DNA of 64,000 bases from Streptomyces sp. NBC_01716 (GTDB taxonomy: Bacteria > Actinomycetota > Actinomycetes > Streptomycetales > Streptomycetaceae), in assembly GCF_036248275.1 (NCBI RefSeq), contig NZ_CP109181.1, forward strand, positions 310,001-374,000, read 5' to 3'. Each line of letters opens with the position of its first letter. Position 1 is the first letter of the stretch. Below, one piece after another: positions 41,605 through 50,004 of the stretch. The position numbers and the translations under genes are program-made. The notes beneath the pieces are model-generated. The model saw nothing but the letters and a program-made list of their open reading frames with translations. It had not been told where the DNA came from and did no database searches.

Positions 41605-42730
41605 AGTGTCCGGCAGCCATGCCTCGTCGTTCTCGACGCCGAACTCCTCCATGAAGAAGCGCTTGCCGTGGACGAACTGACGGGCCATCGCCTCGGACCC
41701 CGGCATGTTGGTGTCGGACTCCACCTCCCGCCGACCGGTACGAACCTGCCGTCCGCGACTGCCTTCTTGACCCGGGCGTACACCTGCGGCCGGTGCTCCT
41801 TGATCCAGGCGTACTGCTGCGCCTGCGACATGGTGAAGACGAAGCCGGGATCCTCGTCGATGAGCGCCGTCATGTTCGCGGCGGTACGGGCCACCTTGCG
41901 GACGGTCTCGCGCAGCGGCCACAGCCAGGCGGAGTCGATGTGAGCATGCCCGACAGCGCTGATGCGGTGCGCCGCGGGGGCCGCGGGCGCGGCCGGCACT
42001 CCGGCGAGTTCGTCACGCGCGGCCCCGGCCGTGCCGTTCACGTCCTGGAGGTCGACGGCGTCCTGCGCGCGGCCGACCGCGCGCAGGATCTCCCAGCGGC
42101 GCGCACCGTCGAGCGGGAGCTCCGCCATGAGTTCGCCGAGGACTTCCAGGTCCATGACCAGGTTCCACACCGTCTCGTCGAAGACGGCCAGCCGCATCTC
42201 GCCGAGCACGTACTGGATCGCCTCGCCCGCGGTCGCCCGCTCGCCCATCGACGTCGGCCTGAAGGGCACCCCGCCCGCGTCGATGTCGGGGTTGGACGCG
42301 GCCTCGACGCGCCAGTGGACCTGCTCCCCGCCGGCCACCGGTGAGCCGACGCGGACGTACGCGTTACGCGGGTGGAGGCCCTTGACGGGGGTGCCGTCGG
42401 GCAGGTGGACGAGGCCCTCGCACTGGAAACCCGGGGTCCGCGGGGTGAATCCGAGGTCGAGTACGGCCTCGACGGTACGGCCCGCCCACTCGGCGGGGAC
42501 GGTTCCGGTGACCTTGAACCAGCTGGTGCCCCACGGGAGGCCCCACGGAGTGCCGGGGGCGATGGGGGTGGTCGGTGCCTTCAGCCCCTCGGCCCCACGG
42601 GGACGGGTTCGCCCGCGGTGGACCAGATCTCCACGGCCAGAGGTGTGGTGACGGGGTGGACGGCCGGCCGGATGCGTTCCCTGAGGACGCGTTCCAGACG
42701 TGCTTCGACCAGCTTCCGGTCGTCGTGCAT
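41605..42730 (-). pseudogene. Decayed alpha-mannosidase (GH38)
   Basis: ATG 42730 has a good AGGAGACC site and begins a GH38 N-terminus (RKLVEARLERVLRERIRPAV, PLAVEIW). That frame stops at 42581. The homologous reading continues one frame over (APGTPWGLPWGTSWFKVTGT to the metal-site GHAHIDSAWLWPL and VPVGG), then shifts again near 41722-41735 into ESDTNMPGSEAMARQFVHGK and ENDEAWLPDT, and ends at 41605. Roughly 600 C-terminal residues are missing. Two frameshifts and a deletion make the enzyme non-functional, although the promoter palindrome and neighbouring ROK regulator are intact. Confidence 0.85.
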
Positions 42731-42841
42731 GAAGGGGGTCTCCTGTTGCTGCGAGCGGATGCGGGGCAGTCGGGGGGCGCGGTCGGGCGGTGGGATCGGG
42801 GCGGGGCGGCGCTCGCGGGCGAACGTAAGAACCGGTGCGGA

Positions 42842-42866
42842 AGTTTGTCAATATGATGGACAAACT
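42842..42866 (-). promoter_or_regulatory. ROK-type operator upstream of mannosidase remnant
   Basis: Perfect 8-bp arms AGTTTGTC (42842-42849) and GACAAACT (42859-42866) with a 9-nt AT-rich spacer, about 110 bp upstream of the pseudogene start. ROK repressors bind AT-rich palindromes of this type. Otherwise no gene is seen in 42731-43038. Confidence 0.5.
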
Positions 42867-43038
42867 CTGAAGAGGAACAGCGTCGCGGCTTCCGCTTCAT
42901 GGCAAGGCCGGAGAAGTGGCGACCAGCGAGAGAGGCTTTCCGGCCAGCTACGACGGACGCGCCCTGGTCACCCAGGGGCCAATTCCCCGCAGCTCCATTG
43001 GGGCTGTGAAGCGTATTGACCAACCCAACTCGATGGAT

Positions 43039-43116
43039 TTACCTGCGCCCGGGTCGGCCCGCGACGGCGGCGAGGTCACCGGGCTCGTTGGCGAACAGGT
43101 TCATACGGGGTTCCAT
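43039..43116 (-). pseudogene. Stub of carboxymuconolactone decarboxylase/AhpD-like gene
   Basis: ATG 43116 starts MEPRMNLFANE, the characteristic opening of the carboxymuconolactone decarboxylase-family proteins that accompany ECF41 (SigJ-like) sigma genes. After about 11 matching residues the frame runs into unrelated sequence and stops at 43039, so the CxxC active site is lost. An ECF41-type promoter still lies upstream. Confidence 0.55.
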
Positions 43117-43182
43117 GGCAGCGTTCTCACTGGTCGGGGCGGGTGCCGGGCGGCTCGTCCGTCCGGCGTACGGCGAACACGA

Positions 43183-43209
43183 GATGCCGCCCGCCCGGTC
43201 CCTGTGACA
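43183..43209 (-). promoter_or_regulatory. ECF41-type promoter for decarboxylase stub
   Basis: On the minus strand TGTCACA (43209-43203) is followed after 16 nt by CATC (43186-43183). The ECF41 consensus is TGTCACA-N16-CGTC, so only one base departs. Confidence 0.55.
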
Positions 43210-43243
43210 GCCTGGCGATGTGACGTAGGCCACCGGTCCTGGG

Positions 43244-43269
43244 TGTCACAAGAGGACGGGAGCGGCGTC
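43244..43269 (+). promoter_or_regulatory. ECF41-type promoter for sigma gene
   Basis: TGTCACA (43244-43250) and CGTC (43266-43269), spacer 15 nt, 43 bp before the start codon of the ECF41 sigma gene. It suggests autoregulation. Confidence 0.55.
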
Positions 43270-43311
43270 TTGTGCGTGACACGGCCCAGAGCGAGCAGAC
43301 GGGAGCCGACT

Positions 43312-44238
43312 ATGGACAAGCGCAGCGACCGGACGACCGGCACAGCCGGGCATCTCACGCGTGAGGACAGCGTGGACCCCGCGACCGAGGCGTTCATCAC
43401 TCACCGCAATCTGCTGTTCACCGTCGCCTACGAGATGCTCGGCTCGGCCGCCGACGCCGAGGACGTCCTTCAGGAGACCTGGCTGCGCTGGGCGGACGTC
43501 GACTTCGACGCGGTCAGGGAGAAGCGCGCCCATCTCGTCCGGATCGCCACGCGCCAGGCGCTGAACCGGCTCCGCGCGCTCCGGCGGCGCAAGGAGTCGT
43601 ACGTCGGGCCCTGGCTGCCGGAGCCGCTGCTGACCACGGCCGACGTGGCCGATGACGTGGAGTTGGCCGACAGCGTGTCGATGGCGATGCTGCTGGTCCT
43701 GGAGACGCTCGCGCCGACCGAGCGGGCGGTGTTTGTGCTGCGCGACGTGTTCGCTCTCGACTACGACGACATCGCCGAGGCCGTCGACGAGAGCCCGGTC
43801 GCCGTCCGTCAGATCGCCCACCGGGCGCGCGCCCACGTCGCGGCGCGCCGGCCACGCGAGACCGTCTCCCCGGCCGAGACCCGCGGCGCGCTCGCGGCCT
43901 TCCAGCAGGCGGTCGAGACGGGCGATCTGCGGCGCCTGCTGGACATGATCGCGCCGGACATCGTCCTGCTGACCGACGGCGGCGGAATCGTCCAGGCCGC
44001 GCTGGCGCCCGTGGTGGGCGCCGACCGGGTGGCTCATGTGCTGGGCAGGCTCGACGCGGGGATCGTGCTCCAGCCGGTAGAGGTGAACGGCTATCCGGCG
44101 CTCATTCTGCGACTGGGCGAGCGGATCGACACCGTCCTGGCGGCGCACATCGACGAGGGCCTGATCACCGGGCTCTATGCCGTGCGCAACCCCGAGAAGC
44201 TGTCGCGCGTGGACCGCGAGACCGCCGTGAGCCGCTGA
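43312..44238 (+). CDS. ECF41 (SigJ-like) sigma factor
   Basis: A 308-residue ECF sigma factor. Sigma region 2 (HRNLLFTVAYEMLGSAADAE, DVLQETWLRW) and region 4 (LAPTERAVFVLRDVFALDYD, DIAEAVDESPVAVRQIAHRA) are followed by the C-terminal SnoaL-like extension (about 205-300; DIVLLTDGGGIVQAALAPVV) that defines ECF41 and controls activity in place of an anti-sigma factor. ATG 43312 follows GGGAGCC. Its usual partner, a carboxymuconolactone decarboxylase gene, is reduced to a divergent stub. Confidence 0.92.
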   Translation: MDKRSDRTTGTAGHLTREDSVDPATEAFITHRNLLFTVAYEMLGSAADAEDVLQETWLRWADVDFDAVREKRAHLVRIATRQALNRLRALRRRKESYVGPWLPEPLLTTADVADDVELADSVSMAMLLVLETLAPTERAVFVLRDVFALDYDDIAEAVDESPVAVRQIAHRARAHVAARRPRETVSPAETRGALAAFQQAVETGDLRRLLDMIAPDIVLLTDGGGIVQAALAPVVGADRVAHVLGRLDAGIVLQPVEVNGYPALILRLGERIDTVLAAHIDEGLITGLYAVRNPEKLSRVDRETAVSR

Positions 44239-44268
44239 GCGCCCAGGTGGCCGGGTGGCCCGGGGCGC

Positions 44269-45168
44269 TCACCCCGGCTCCGGTGCGGCGATCCGCTTCT
44301 CGAACCAGTGGTGGGCGTACGGCTCGTCGTTGAAGGCGGCGACCTCCTCGAAACCGCAGGAGTGGTACAGGCCGATCGCGGCGCTCAGCGCCCTGTTGGT
44401 GTCCAGGCGCAGTACATCGCGGCCGTGCTCGTAGGCCCGCGCCTCCAGTTCGGCGAGGAAGCGGCGGCCGAGGCCCAGGCCACGGGCCTCGGGCGCCACC
44501 CACATGCGCTTGATCTCGGCCGGGGCGCCCGCCGGCAGCTTCAGACCCGCGCAGCCGACGGGCTCACCGTGCAGCCTGGCGACGAGGAACAGACCGCGCG
44601 GCGGCCGGAGTTCACCCGCGTCGGGCAGCAGGCTCCGTACGGGATCGAAGCCCGACTCGAACCGCTCCCGCAACTCCGTGAAGTAGGACCGCAGGCAGTG
44701 CTCGGCGTCGGAGTGGCCGGGATCGACGGCTTCCACAGTGACGGTCGCGGCGGTGAGCAGCCGGTCGACCTCGGCCATGGCCGCGACGAGCCGGGTGCGC
44801 TGCGCGGTGTTGAGCGGTTCCAGCAGCGAGCCGGCCAAGTCGTCGCTCCGGCCGTCCAGTACGGCGCGCTCCGCCCGTCCCGCGTCGGTGAGCCGCACGG
44901 TGCGCACCCGTCTGTCGCGGGGCTGCGGCTCCACCGTCACCAGGCCGTCGTTCTCGAGGGAGCGCAGCAGCCTGCTGATGTATCCCGAGTCGAGTCCGAG
45001 GCGCTCTCGCAGGTGCCGTACGTCCTGCCCCTCCTCGCCGATCTCCCAGAGCAGCCGGGCCGCGCCGATGGGCCGGGCGCCGCCGAGGAAGTGGTCGTGG
45101 AGCACGCCCACGCGTTCGGTGACGGTGCGGTTGAACCGCCGTACCTGTTTGATCTGTGCCGCATCCAT
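44269..45168 (-). CDS. MarR-GNAT fusion protein
   Basis: A 299-residue protein with a MarR winged helix (about 1-145; LRERLGLDSGYISRLLRSLE, wing VEPQPRDRRVRTVRLT) joined to a GNAT acetyltransferase (about 155-295; MWVAPEARGLGLGRRFLAEL, LYHSCGFEEV). Such fusions are known in actinobacteria as bifunctional regulator/acetyltransferases. ATG 45168. Substrate and target genes are unknown; the convergent ECF41 gene ends 30 bp away. Confidence 0.9.
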   Translation of the reverse strand: MDAAQIKQVRRFNRTVTERVGVLHDHFLGGARPIGAARLLWEIGEEGQDVRHLRERLGLDSGYISRLLRSLENDGLVTVEPQPRDRRVRTVRLTDAGRAERAVLDGRSDDLAGSLLEPLNTAQRTRLVAAMAEVDRLLTAATVTVEAVDPGHSDAEHCLRSYFTELRERFESGFDPVRSLLPDAGELRPPRGLFLVARLHGEPVGCAGLKLPAGAPAEIKRMWVAPEARGLGLGRRFLAELEARAYEHGRDVLRLDTNRALSAAIGLYHSCGFEEVAAFNDEPYAHHWFEKRIAAPEPG

Positions 45169-45741
45169 TCTCTGACTCTAGTCCGAGATCTCGGGCCCAT
45201 CCAGCGGAATTCGCTCAATGAACCGAGGGCCGGCACCACGCCCCCTTGCCGTCCGGACAGTGAGTGCCGATTTCATTTAGCTGAAACGTGAACCAATTCC
45301 GGACGGCCTCTTCATATTCATGTCCGCGCTCGAAACGTCACCGCTCGACCCGACAGGGGCCGCTGCCCCCTGGACCGCAGTCAGACGATTTCAGGACGCG
45401 CGGGGTGGGGCCGCCCTCCGACAGGGACCCGGTTCTGGAAAGTGTTTTCCGCCATCTCTGAGTGATCGACGCACACACCGGTATTTCCCTTTTTAGCGCG
45501 GTAAGAGGGCGGGGGCTTACGCGTGTCGACGCCCCGATGAGCACCGTCCGCCATCGCCGGACGACCGGCTGGACCGACCAGTTTTAGACGTTTGCGAAAT
45601 CCGCGTCCAAGGGTAGCGATCGACCTGGTTCGATTATGGCTTGTTAAGGCCGCCCGCAGTTCGGCGCGCCGCTTTGAGAACTGTGCTCAAGTGATGATTC
45701 GCCATCCTCGGCCAGTGAAGTATTTTGAGGGAGTGTCACCT
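45169..45741. other. 573-bp leader region before the PKS/FAS-like operon
   Basis: No gene seen; AT content is higher than in the flanks. It holds a perfect 10-bp inverted repeat GCCGTCCGGA (45248-45257) / TCCGGACGGC (45298-45307) that encloses TTTCA/TGAAA (45271-45286), a GGAAA-GTGT-TTTCC palindrome (45437-45450), and TTGAG-N7-CTCAA near the start. These are candidate regulator sites for the biosynthetic operon, since no regulator gene is in it. Confidence 0.45.
45674..45690 (+). promoter_or_regulatory. Inverted repeat close to operon start
   Basis: TTGAG-AACTGTG-CTCAA, 52 bp before the first gene of the operon. Candidate operator. Confidence 0.35.
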
Positions 45742-47580
45742 GTGTCCCACATAGCGAATATCGGCACGCCACTGCAAAGGCTGCGGACGATCGTGGCCGA
45801 AGTTCTTGAAACGGACGAAGCAAGCATCGAGGACGACGCTCTCTTTTTCGAAGACCTCGGCCTCGATTCCCTGGAGAAAACCGAGGTCGTCGTCCGAGTC
45901 GAGAAAGAATTCAAGGTGAAGCTCAGCCCCGTGGACGCGGCGGCCATGCGCTGCGTGGAAGACTCCGCGGCCGTCCTGCTGGGCAAACTGAACAATCCGC
46001 CGGACACCCGCCCGGAGACCGCGCCCGAACTCGTCGGCCTTGTCGAGCGGTTGGTGGGATCCCACCTCGCCGAGGGACGTGGGGAGCGGATCGCGTACAC
46101 CGACCCCGATTCCGGCGATGTCTCCTACCGAGGGCTGCACGACGCGGTCTTACGGTACGCGCGAACGCTCGCCGCTAAGGGCGCCCCCACCGGCACACGC
46201 GGACTGATCGTCGCCGACGACTCCGTCACCACGGTCGCGGCTGTCCTCGGCATGTGGTGGCACGGATTGGTGCCCGCCGTCGTCAGTCCCCTCCTCAACG
46301 ACGAGGAGATCGCGTACATCGCCGACGACTGCGGGGCGAGTGTGATCCACCTCGATGCCGCGCCCAAGCGGCAACGGGCCCTGGAAACCCTCTTCTCGGA
46401 GCGAAGCCTGATCGCGGGCCAGGACATCCGCGCGGAGAGCGCGAACAGCGCGGACGACTCCCACGGCCTCCACGACCCCGACAGCTCCGACACCGGTACG
46501 GGCGAGGCCGTCCCGTGGCCGTCGGACCGCGAGGCGCTGATCCAGTACACATCGGGAAGTACGGGCCTGCCCAAGGGAGTTCGGCACAGCGCGGGCGCCA
46601 TCATGGCGGCTCTGGCCGGATTCGGCTCGCTCCTCGCGCTGCGCGAGGACGACACGGTGCTCTCCACGGCGCGTATGTCCTTCGGTTACGGATTCGGCGG
46701 CACGGTGCTCTTCCCGCTCGCCGCCGGTGCGCGGGCGGTCCTCATACGCGGCAGCGTCGACCTGCACACCGTGACGGCCGCGCTCGACCAGTACCGGCCG
46801 ACGGTGATGTGGTCGGTGCCGCGGCTGTACGCGGCGATCTCCGACGCCACCGCGTCCGGCGGAGGTCCCCGAACGGAATCGGTGCGGCTGTGCGTCGCCG
46901 CCGGCGAGCACCTTCCCGCCGCCCTGAGCGAGCGCATCCAGGAGACCTTCTCCGCCGAGCTGATCAACGGGCTCGGTGCGACGGAGGTACTGCACATCGT
47001 CGTGGCCACCCCCGCCGACCGGCCGATGCCAGGGACCATCGGACTGCCCGTGCCCGAGGTGCGGGCGACCATCCGTGACACCGAAGGTGTCCCGGTGGCC
47101 GACGGCGTCGAGGGCCGGCTCCACATCAGCGGCCCCACGGTCGCGCTCGGCTACATAGGCAGGCCCGACGCCGCGGCTGCCACATTCGCCGACGGCGGTG
47201 TGTACACCGGCGACATCGCGACCCGTAACGCCGACGGCACCGTGGTGCATCTGTGCCGAGCCGACGACCTGCTGAATCTGGGCGGCTACAAGGTCCCGCC
47301 CGGCGAGATCGAGGCGGTGGTACGGAGCGTCGAAGGCGTCCGGGAGTGCGTGGTGGTGGGCCAGGCCGACGCGCACGGGCTGGAACAGGCGGTTCTGTAC
47401 GCCGTCGCCGAGCCCGGTTCGGACACCGATCGGATCCGCCGGTCCATCACGGCCGCGATCCGCGGTCAACTGGCGCCCTTCAAGCGGCCGGCCAGGGTGG
47501 AGTTCCTCGACAAGCTGCCGGTCACCTCCACCGGAAAGCTGGCCTCCTTCCAGCTGCGGAAGCGGGTGAGTCAGTCGTGA
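45742..47580 (+). CDS. ACP-acyl-CoA ligase fusion (starter-loading enzyme)
   Basis: A 612-residue fusion. Residues 1-90 form an acyl carrier protein with the phosphopantetheine serine at Ser43 (LGLDSLEKTEV). The rest is an ANL-family adenylating enzyme: P-loop YTSGSTGLPKG (about 268), aromatic motif FGYGFGGTVLF, GLGATE, YTGDI, and the C-terminal STGKL lysine. It resembles benzoate-CoA/fatty-acyl ligases and could load its own ACP with a carboxylic acid starter. GTG 45742 has GAGGGAG upstream; GTG 45733 is possible. Codon 137 is TTA (46150-46152), implying bldA dependence. Its stop overlaps the next start (GTGA). Confidence 0.87.
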   Translation: MSHIANIGTPLQRLRTIVAEVLETDEASIEDDALFFEDLGLDSLEKTEVVVRVEKEFKVKLSPVDAAAMRCVEDSAAVLLGKLNNPPDTRPETAPELVGLVERLVGSHLAEGRGERIAYTDPDSGDVSYRGLHDAVLRYARTLAAKGAPTGTRGLIVADDSVTTVAAVLGMWWHGLVPAVVSPLLNDEEIAYIADDCGASVIHLDAAPKRQRALETLFSERSLIAGQDIRAESANSADDSHGLHDPDSSDTGTGEAVPWPSDREALIQYTSGSTGLPKGVRHSAGAIMAALAGFGSLLALREDDTVLSTARMSFGYGFGGTVLFPLAAGARAVLIRGSVDLHTVTAALDQYRPTVMWSVPRLYAAISDATASGGGPRTESVRLCVAAGEHLPAALSERIQETFSAELINGLGATEVLHIVVATPADRPMPGTIGLPVPEVRATIRDTEGVPVADGVEGRLHISGPTVALGYIGRPDAAAATFADGGVYTGDIATRNADGTVVHLCRADDLLNLGGYKVPPGEIEAVVRSVEGVRECVVVGQADAHGLEQAVLYAVAEPGSDTDRIRRSITAAIRGQLAPFKRPARVEFLDKLPVTSTGKLASFQLRKRVSQS

Positions 47581-48716
47581 CCTGGGACATCACCGGCACG
47601 GGTGCGATCGCCAACATCGGCGGCACACCCGGGCAGATATTCGACGCGCTCTGCGCCGGGCAGGAGACGCGCAACCCGCTCAGGGCCTTCGACAACACCA
47701 AGTACCGCACCCGCCACGCTTATGAGATCGACGACCGCGCCGGTTCACGCGACGAGCCCTGGCGGGCGACCAAGTGGCTGATCCTCGCGGTCCGGCAGGC
47801 TCTCGCCGACGCGGGTCTGTCCGATGACCTCTCCCGGACGCCGGTGCTCGTCGGTACGACGCTGCGGGAGCAGCGCAGTACGGAACTGTGGTGGACCGAG
47901 GGTGTCCCCGTCCGCCCCTCCGACCTCCACTTCGGCGGCGCCCTGCGCGAGGCGTTCGGGGCTGTCTCCACGTACACCTTCGCCAACGCCTGTTCCGCCT
48001 CGCTGTACGCACTGGGTCTGGCCACCGACATGCTCGACGGCGGCATGACCGACACGGTCGTGGTCGCGGGCTCGGACTCCCTCACCGAGAGCGCCTTCGG
48101 AATGCTGGACCGGGTGCAGAACGAATCGCCGCAAGAACTGCGGCCGTTCGATGTGACGCACAAGGGCATGCTGATGGGCGAGGGGGCGGTGGCGGTCGTC
48201 CTCCAGCGCCCGGGTACGCACGACCGGCGTCCGTCCGCGCGGCTGACCGGCGTCAGCATGAACTGCGACGCCCGGCACGCCACCGCGCCCGACCCCGACG
48301 GCGTACGCGCGGCGGTTCTCGACGCCCATCGGCGGGCCGGGGTCAGCTCCGAGGACATCGACCTGGTGATGCTGCACGGCAGCGGTACGCCGCGTAACGA
48401 CGAGACCGAGGCCGCCGTCCTCTCCGAGGTGTTCGCGGGTACGGGCCACGACCGCGCCCCTTTGATGACGGCCATCAAATCCATGACGGGTCACACCCTC
48501 GGCGGATCCGGACTGCTCAGTCTGGTCGTCGCCGTGCTGGCGATGGAGCGGAGCACCGTCCCGCCGGTGTTCGGGCTCGCCGACCCCATCGAGGAGGCGG
48601 CCGGGCTCAGCCTGGTCCGTGGCGGGGCCGCCGCGGCCGACATCACGACGGCGCAGATCAACGCGTTCGGCCTGGGCGGCATCAACGCGGTCGCGCTGGT
48701 CGGGGCGGCGGCATGA
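47577..48716 (+). CDS. Beta-ketoacyl synthase (type II KS, active)
   Basis: A 379-residue condensing enzyme. The catalytic triad is complete: Cys139 (ANACSAS), His267 (LHGSGTPRNDETEA) and His306 (KSMTGHTLGGSG), with Lys301. It should perform decarboxylative Claisen condensation on ACP-bound chains. Slightly shorter than FabF/KS-alpha (about 410). GTG 47577 overlaps the ligase stop, and the KS-like gene overlaps its stop (ATGA). No acyltransferase is encoded nearby, so malonyl loading probably uses the primary-metabolism FabD. Confidence 0.9.
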   Translation: MTWDITGTGAIANIGGTPGQIFDALCAGQETRNPLRAFDNTKYRTRHAYEIDDRAGSRDEPWRATKWLILAVRQALADAGLSDDLSRTPVLVGTTLREQRSTELWWTEGVPVRPSDLHFGGALREAFGAVSTYTFANACSASLYALGLATDMLDGGMTDTVVVAGSDSLTESAFGMLDRVQNESPQELRPFDVTHKGMLMGEGAVAVVLQRPGTHDRRPSARLTGVSMNCDARHATAPDPDGVRAAVLDAHRRAGVSSEDIDLVMLHGSGTPRNDETEAAVLSEVFAGTGHDRAPLMTAIKSMTGHTLGGSGLLSLVVAVLAMERSTVPPVFGLADPIEEAAGLSLVRGGAAAADITTAQINAFGLGGINAVALVGAAA

Positions 48717-49732
48717 CCGACACCGCGATGACGCGCGCCGCGGCGGAGGAGACCGTGGTCACCGGTGTCGGGCTCGCCGTACCCGGGCTGCGGTCCGTGG
48801 GCGACCTGCTCGCCGACCGGCTGCCCGAGGACGGCTTCTTCGATCCGGTGACGGCCTTGAAGGGCCGGGAGATGCGGCACAAGGACCGCGCCTCACGGCT
48901 CGCCCTGTACGCCGCCGAACAGGCGCTCGCCGACGCCGGCCTTCTTGACGTGAAAGGGCGCCTTCTCGGGACGGGCGACGCCACCGCCGTGGTGGTCAGC
49001 TCCAACCTGGGCTCGTTGCAGACGGTCTGCGACTTCACCGACACCATCTCCCGCGAGACGGTGATCGGGCTGAGTCCCCTCGGTCTGCCGCAGACGTCGA
49101 GCAATGTCGTCGCCGGCTGGGTCGCCATCCGCTACGGGCTGCGCGGACCCAACCTCACCGTCTGCAACGGGGCCACCAGCGGTCTGGACGCCCTGCACTG
49201 GGCCCGGAACCTGATCCAGGCGGGGCGCTGTCGCCGAGCGGTCGTGGTCGGGGTCGAGCCCGCCACCGAACACGTCGACAAGCTGCTCGGCACCACGGCC
49301 CCCGACGTGGCGTGCGCCGTGGTGCTCGAATCGGCGGCCGAGGCGTCCGTACGGGTTGCCGCGCCCGCCTCCGTACGGGTTGCCGCGCCCGCCTCCGTAC
49401 ATAGGCCACGCGTGTACGCGCGCCTGGCGGCCTACACCCGTGGCGCCGAACTCGCGCCCACGGTCGCGGACACCGAGTCCCTGGCTCCCGCCCCCGTCGG
49501 ACTCCGCCTCACCGGCGCTCCGGCACAACCGCCGACCACCGGGCCGGAAACGAACCTGGATCTCACGGCGCGACTGGGAGATTGCTCGGGCGCCCTGGGA
49601 GTACTTCAGGCCGCCGTCGCCGCCGTTCACATCCGGACGCACGGAACGAAGGCAGTGCTCGCATTCACAGGAGGCGGCGACTTCGATGACGCGGCTGCCG
49701 CCCTTCTGCTGACCGGTGGAGACACCGAATGA
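48713..49732 (+). CDS. KS-like protein lacking active-site Cys (CLF-like)
   Basis: A 339-residue thiolase-fold protein. The nucleophile elbow reads GPNLTVCNGATSGLDALHWA; aligned to TVDTACSSSL of active synthases, the catalytic Cys is Ala and a Cys sits three residues earlier. The two histidine motifs are also missing and the chain is short. By position and defects it is best read as the inactive partner (chain-length-factor-like) of the preceding ketosynthase. A 24-bp tandem repeat inserts ASVRVAAP repeats near residues 212-230. ATG 48713 overlaps the KS stop. Confidence 0.82.
   Translation: MTDTAMTRAAAEETVVTGVGLAVPGLRSVGDLLADRLPEDGFFDPVTALKGREMRHKDRASRLALYAAEQALADAGLLDVKGRLLGTGDATAVVVSSNLGSLQTVCDFTDTISRETVIGLSPLGLPQTSSNVVAGWVAIRYGLRGPNLTVCNGATSGLDALHWARNLIQAGRCRRAVVVGVEPATEHVDKLLGTTAPDVACAVVLESAAEASVRVAAPASVRVAAPASVHRPRVYARLAAYTRGAELAPTVADTESLAPAPVGLRLTGAPAQPPTTGPETNLDLTARLGDCSGALGVLQAAVAAVHIRTHGTKAVLAFTGGGDFDDAAAALLLTGGDTE
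49346..49400. repeat. 24-bp tandem repeat inside KS-like gene
   Basis: Two complete identical units (49346-49369, 49370-49393) and a 7-bp start of a third. It keeps the frame and encodes repeated SVRVAAPA, probably a surface loop expansion by slippage. Confidence 0.85.
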
Positions 49733-50004
49733 AAGGAAAGTCCGCAATGGAATCAGCAGTGGACGTCGAGGAACTGCGCACGATCGTCGCCGAGTCCCTC
49801 GAACTGGAACCCGAAGAGGTGGGTGACAGCGACCACTTCGCCGAGGACCTCGACATGGACTCGCTGATGGTGCTGGAGATATCGTCCCGGCTGGAGCAGC
49901 GCTACGGCATATCGGTCAAGGACTCCGCCATCGGGTCCGTCCGGAATCTTCCCGAATTGCGCGATCTGGTCGATTCCCTGCTGACCGAAGGTTCGGTGGC
50001 GTGA
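49729..50004 (+). CDS. Acyl carrier protein
   Basis: A 91-residue type II carrier protein with the phosphopantetheine attachment site at Ser45 (LDMDSLMVLEI) and the usual four-helix pattern. ATG 49729 overlaps the preceding stop (ATGA); ATG 49747 with AAGGAAAG upstream is an equally good start. Its stop overlaps the ketoreductase start (GTGA). It is the second carrier domain of the operon, presumably the elongation ACP, while the ligase-fused ACP holds the starter. Confidence 0.9.
   Translation: MKGKSAMESAVDVEELRTIVAESLELEPEEVGDSDHFAEDLDMDSLMVLEISSRLEQRYGISVKDSAIGSVRNLPELRDLVDSLLTEGSVA

Noticed and set aside
41535..41612. Off-frame reading GHYNASLTAGELAQAEP near the end of the mannosidase remnant
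   Set aside because: It looks protein-like, but I cannot tie it to any family and it is too short to call a gene remnant.
42870..43038. Possible short genes between the ROK operator and the decarboxylase stub
   Set aside because: No ribosome site with coding-type composition on either strand.
49346..49400. Direct repeats as a possible CRISPR array
   Set aside because: Adjacent 24-bp units without spacers, in frame inside a gene.
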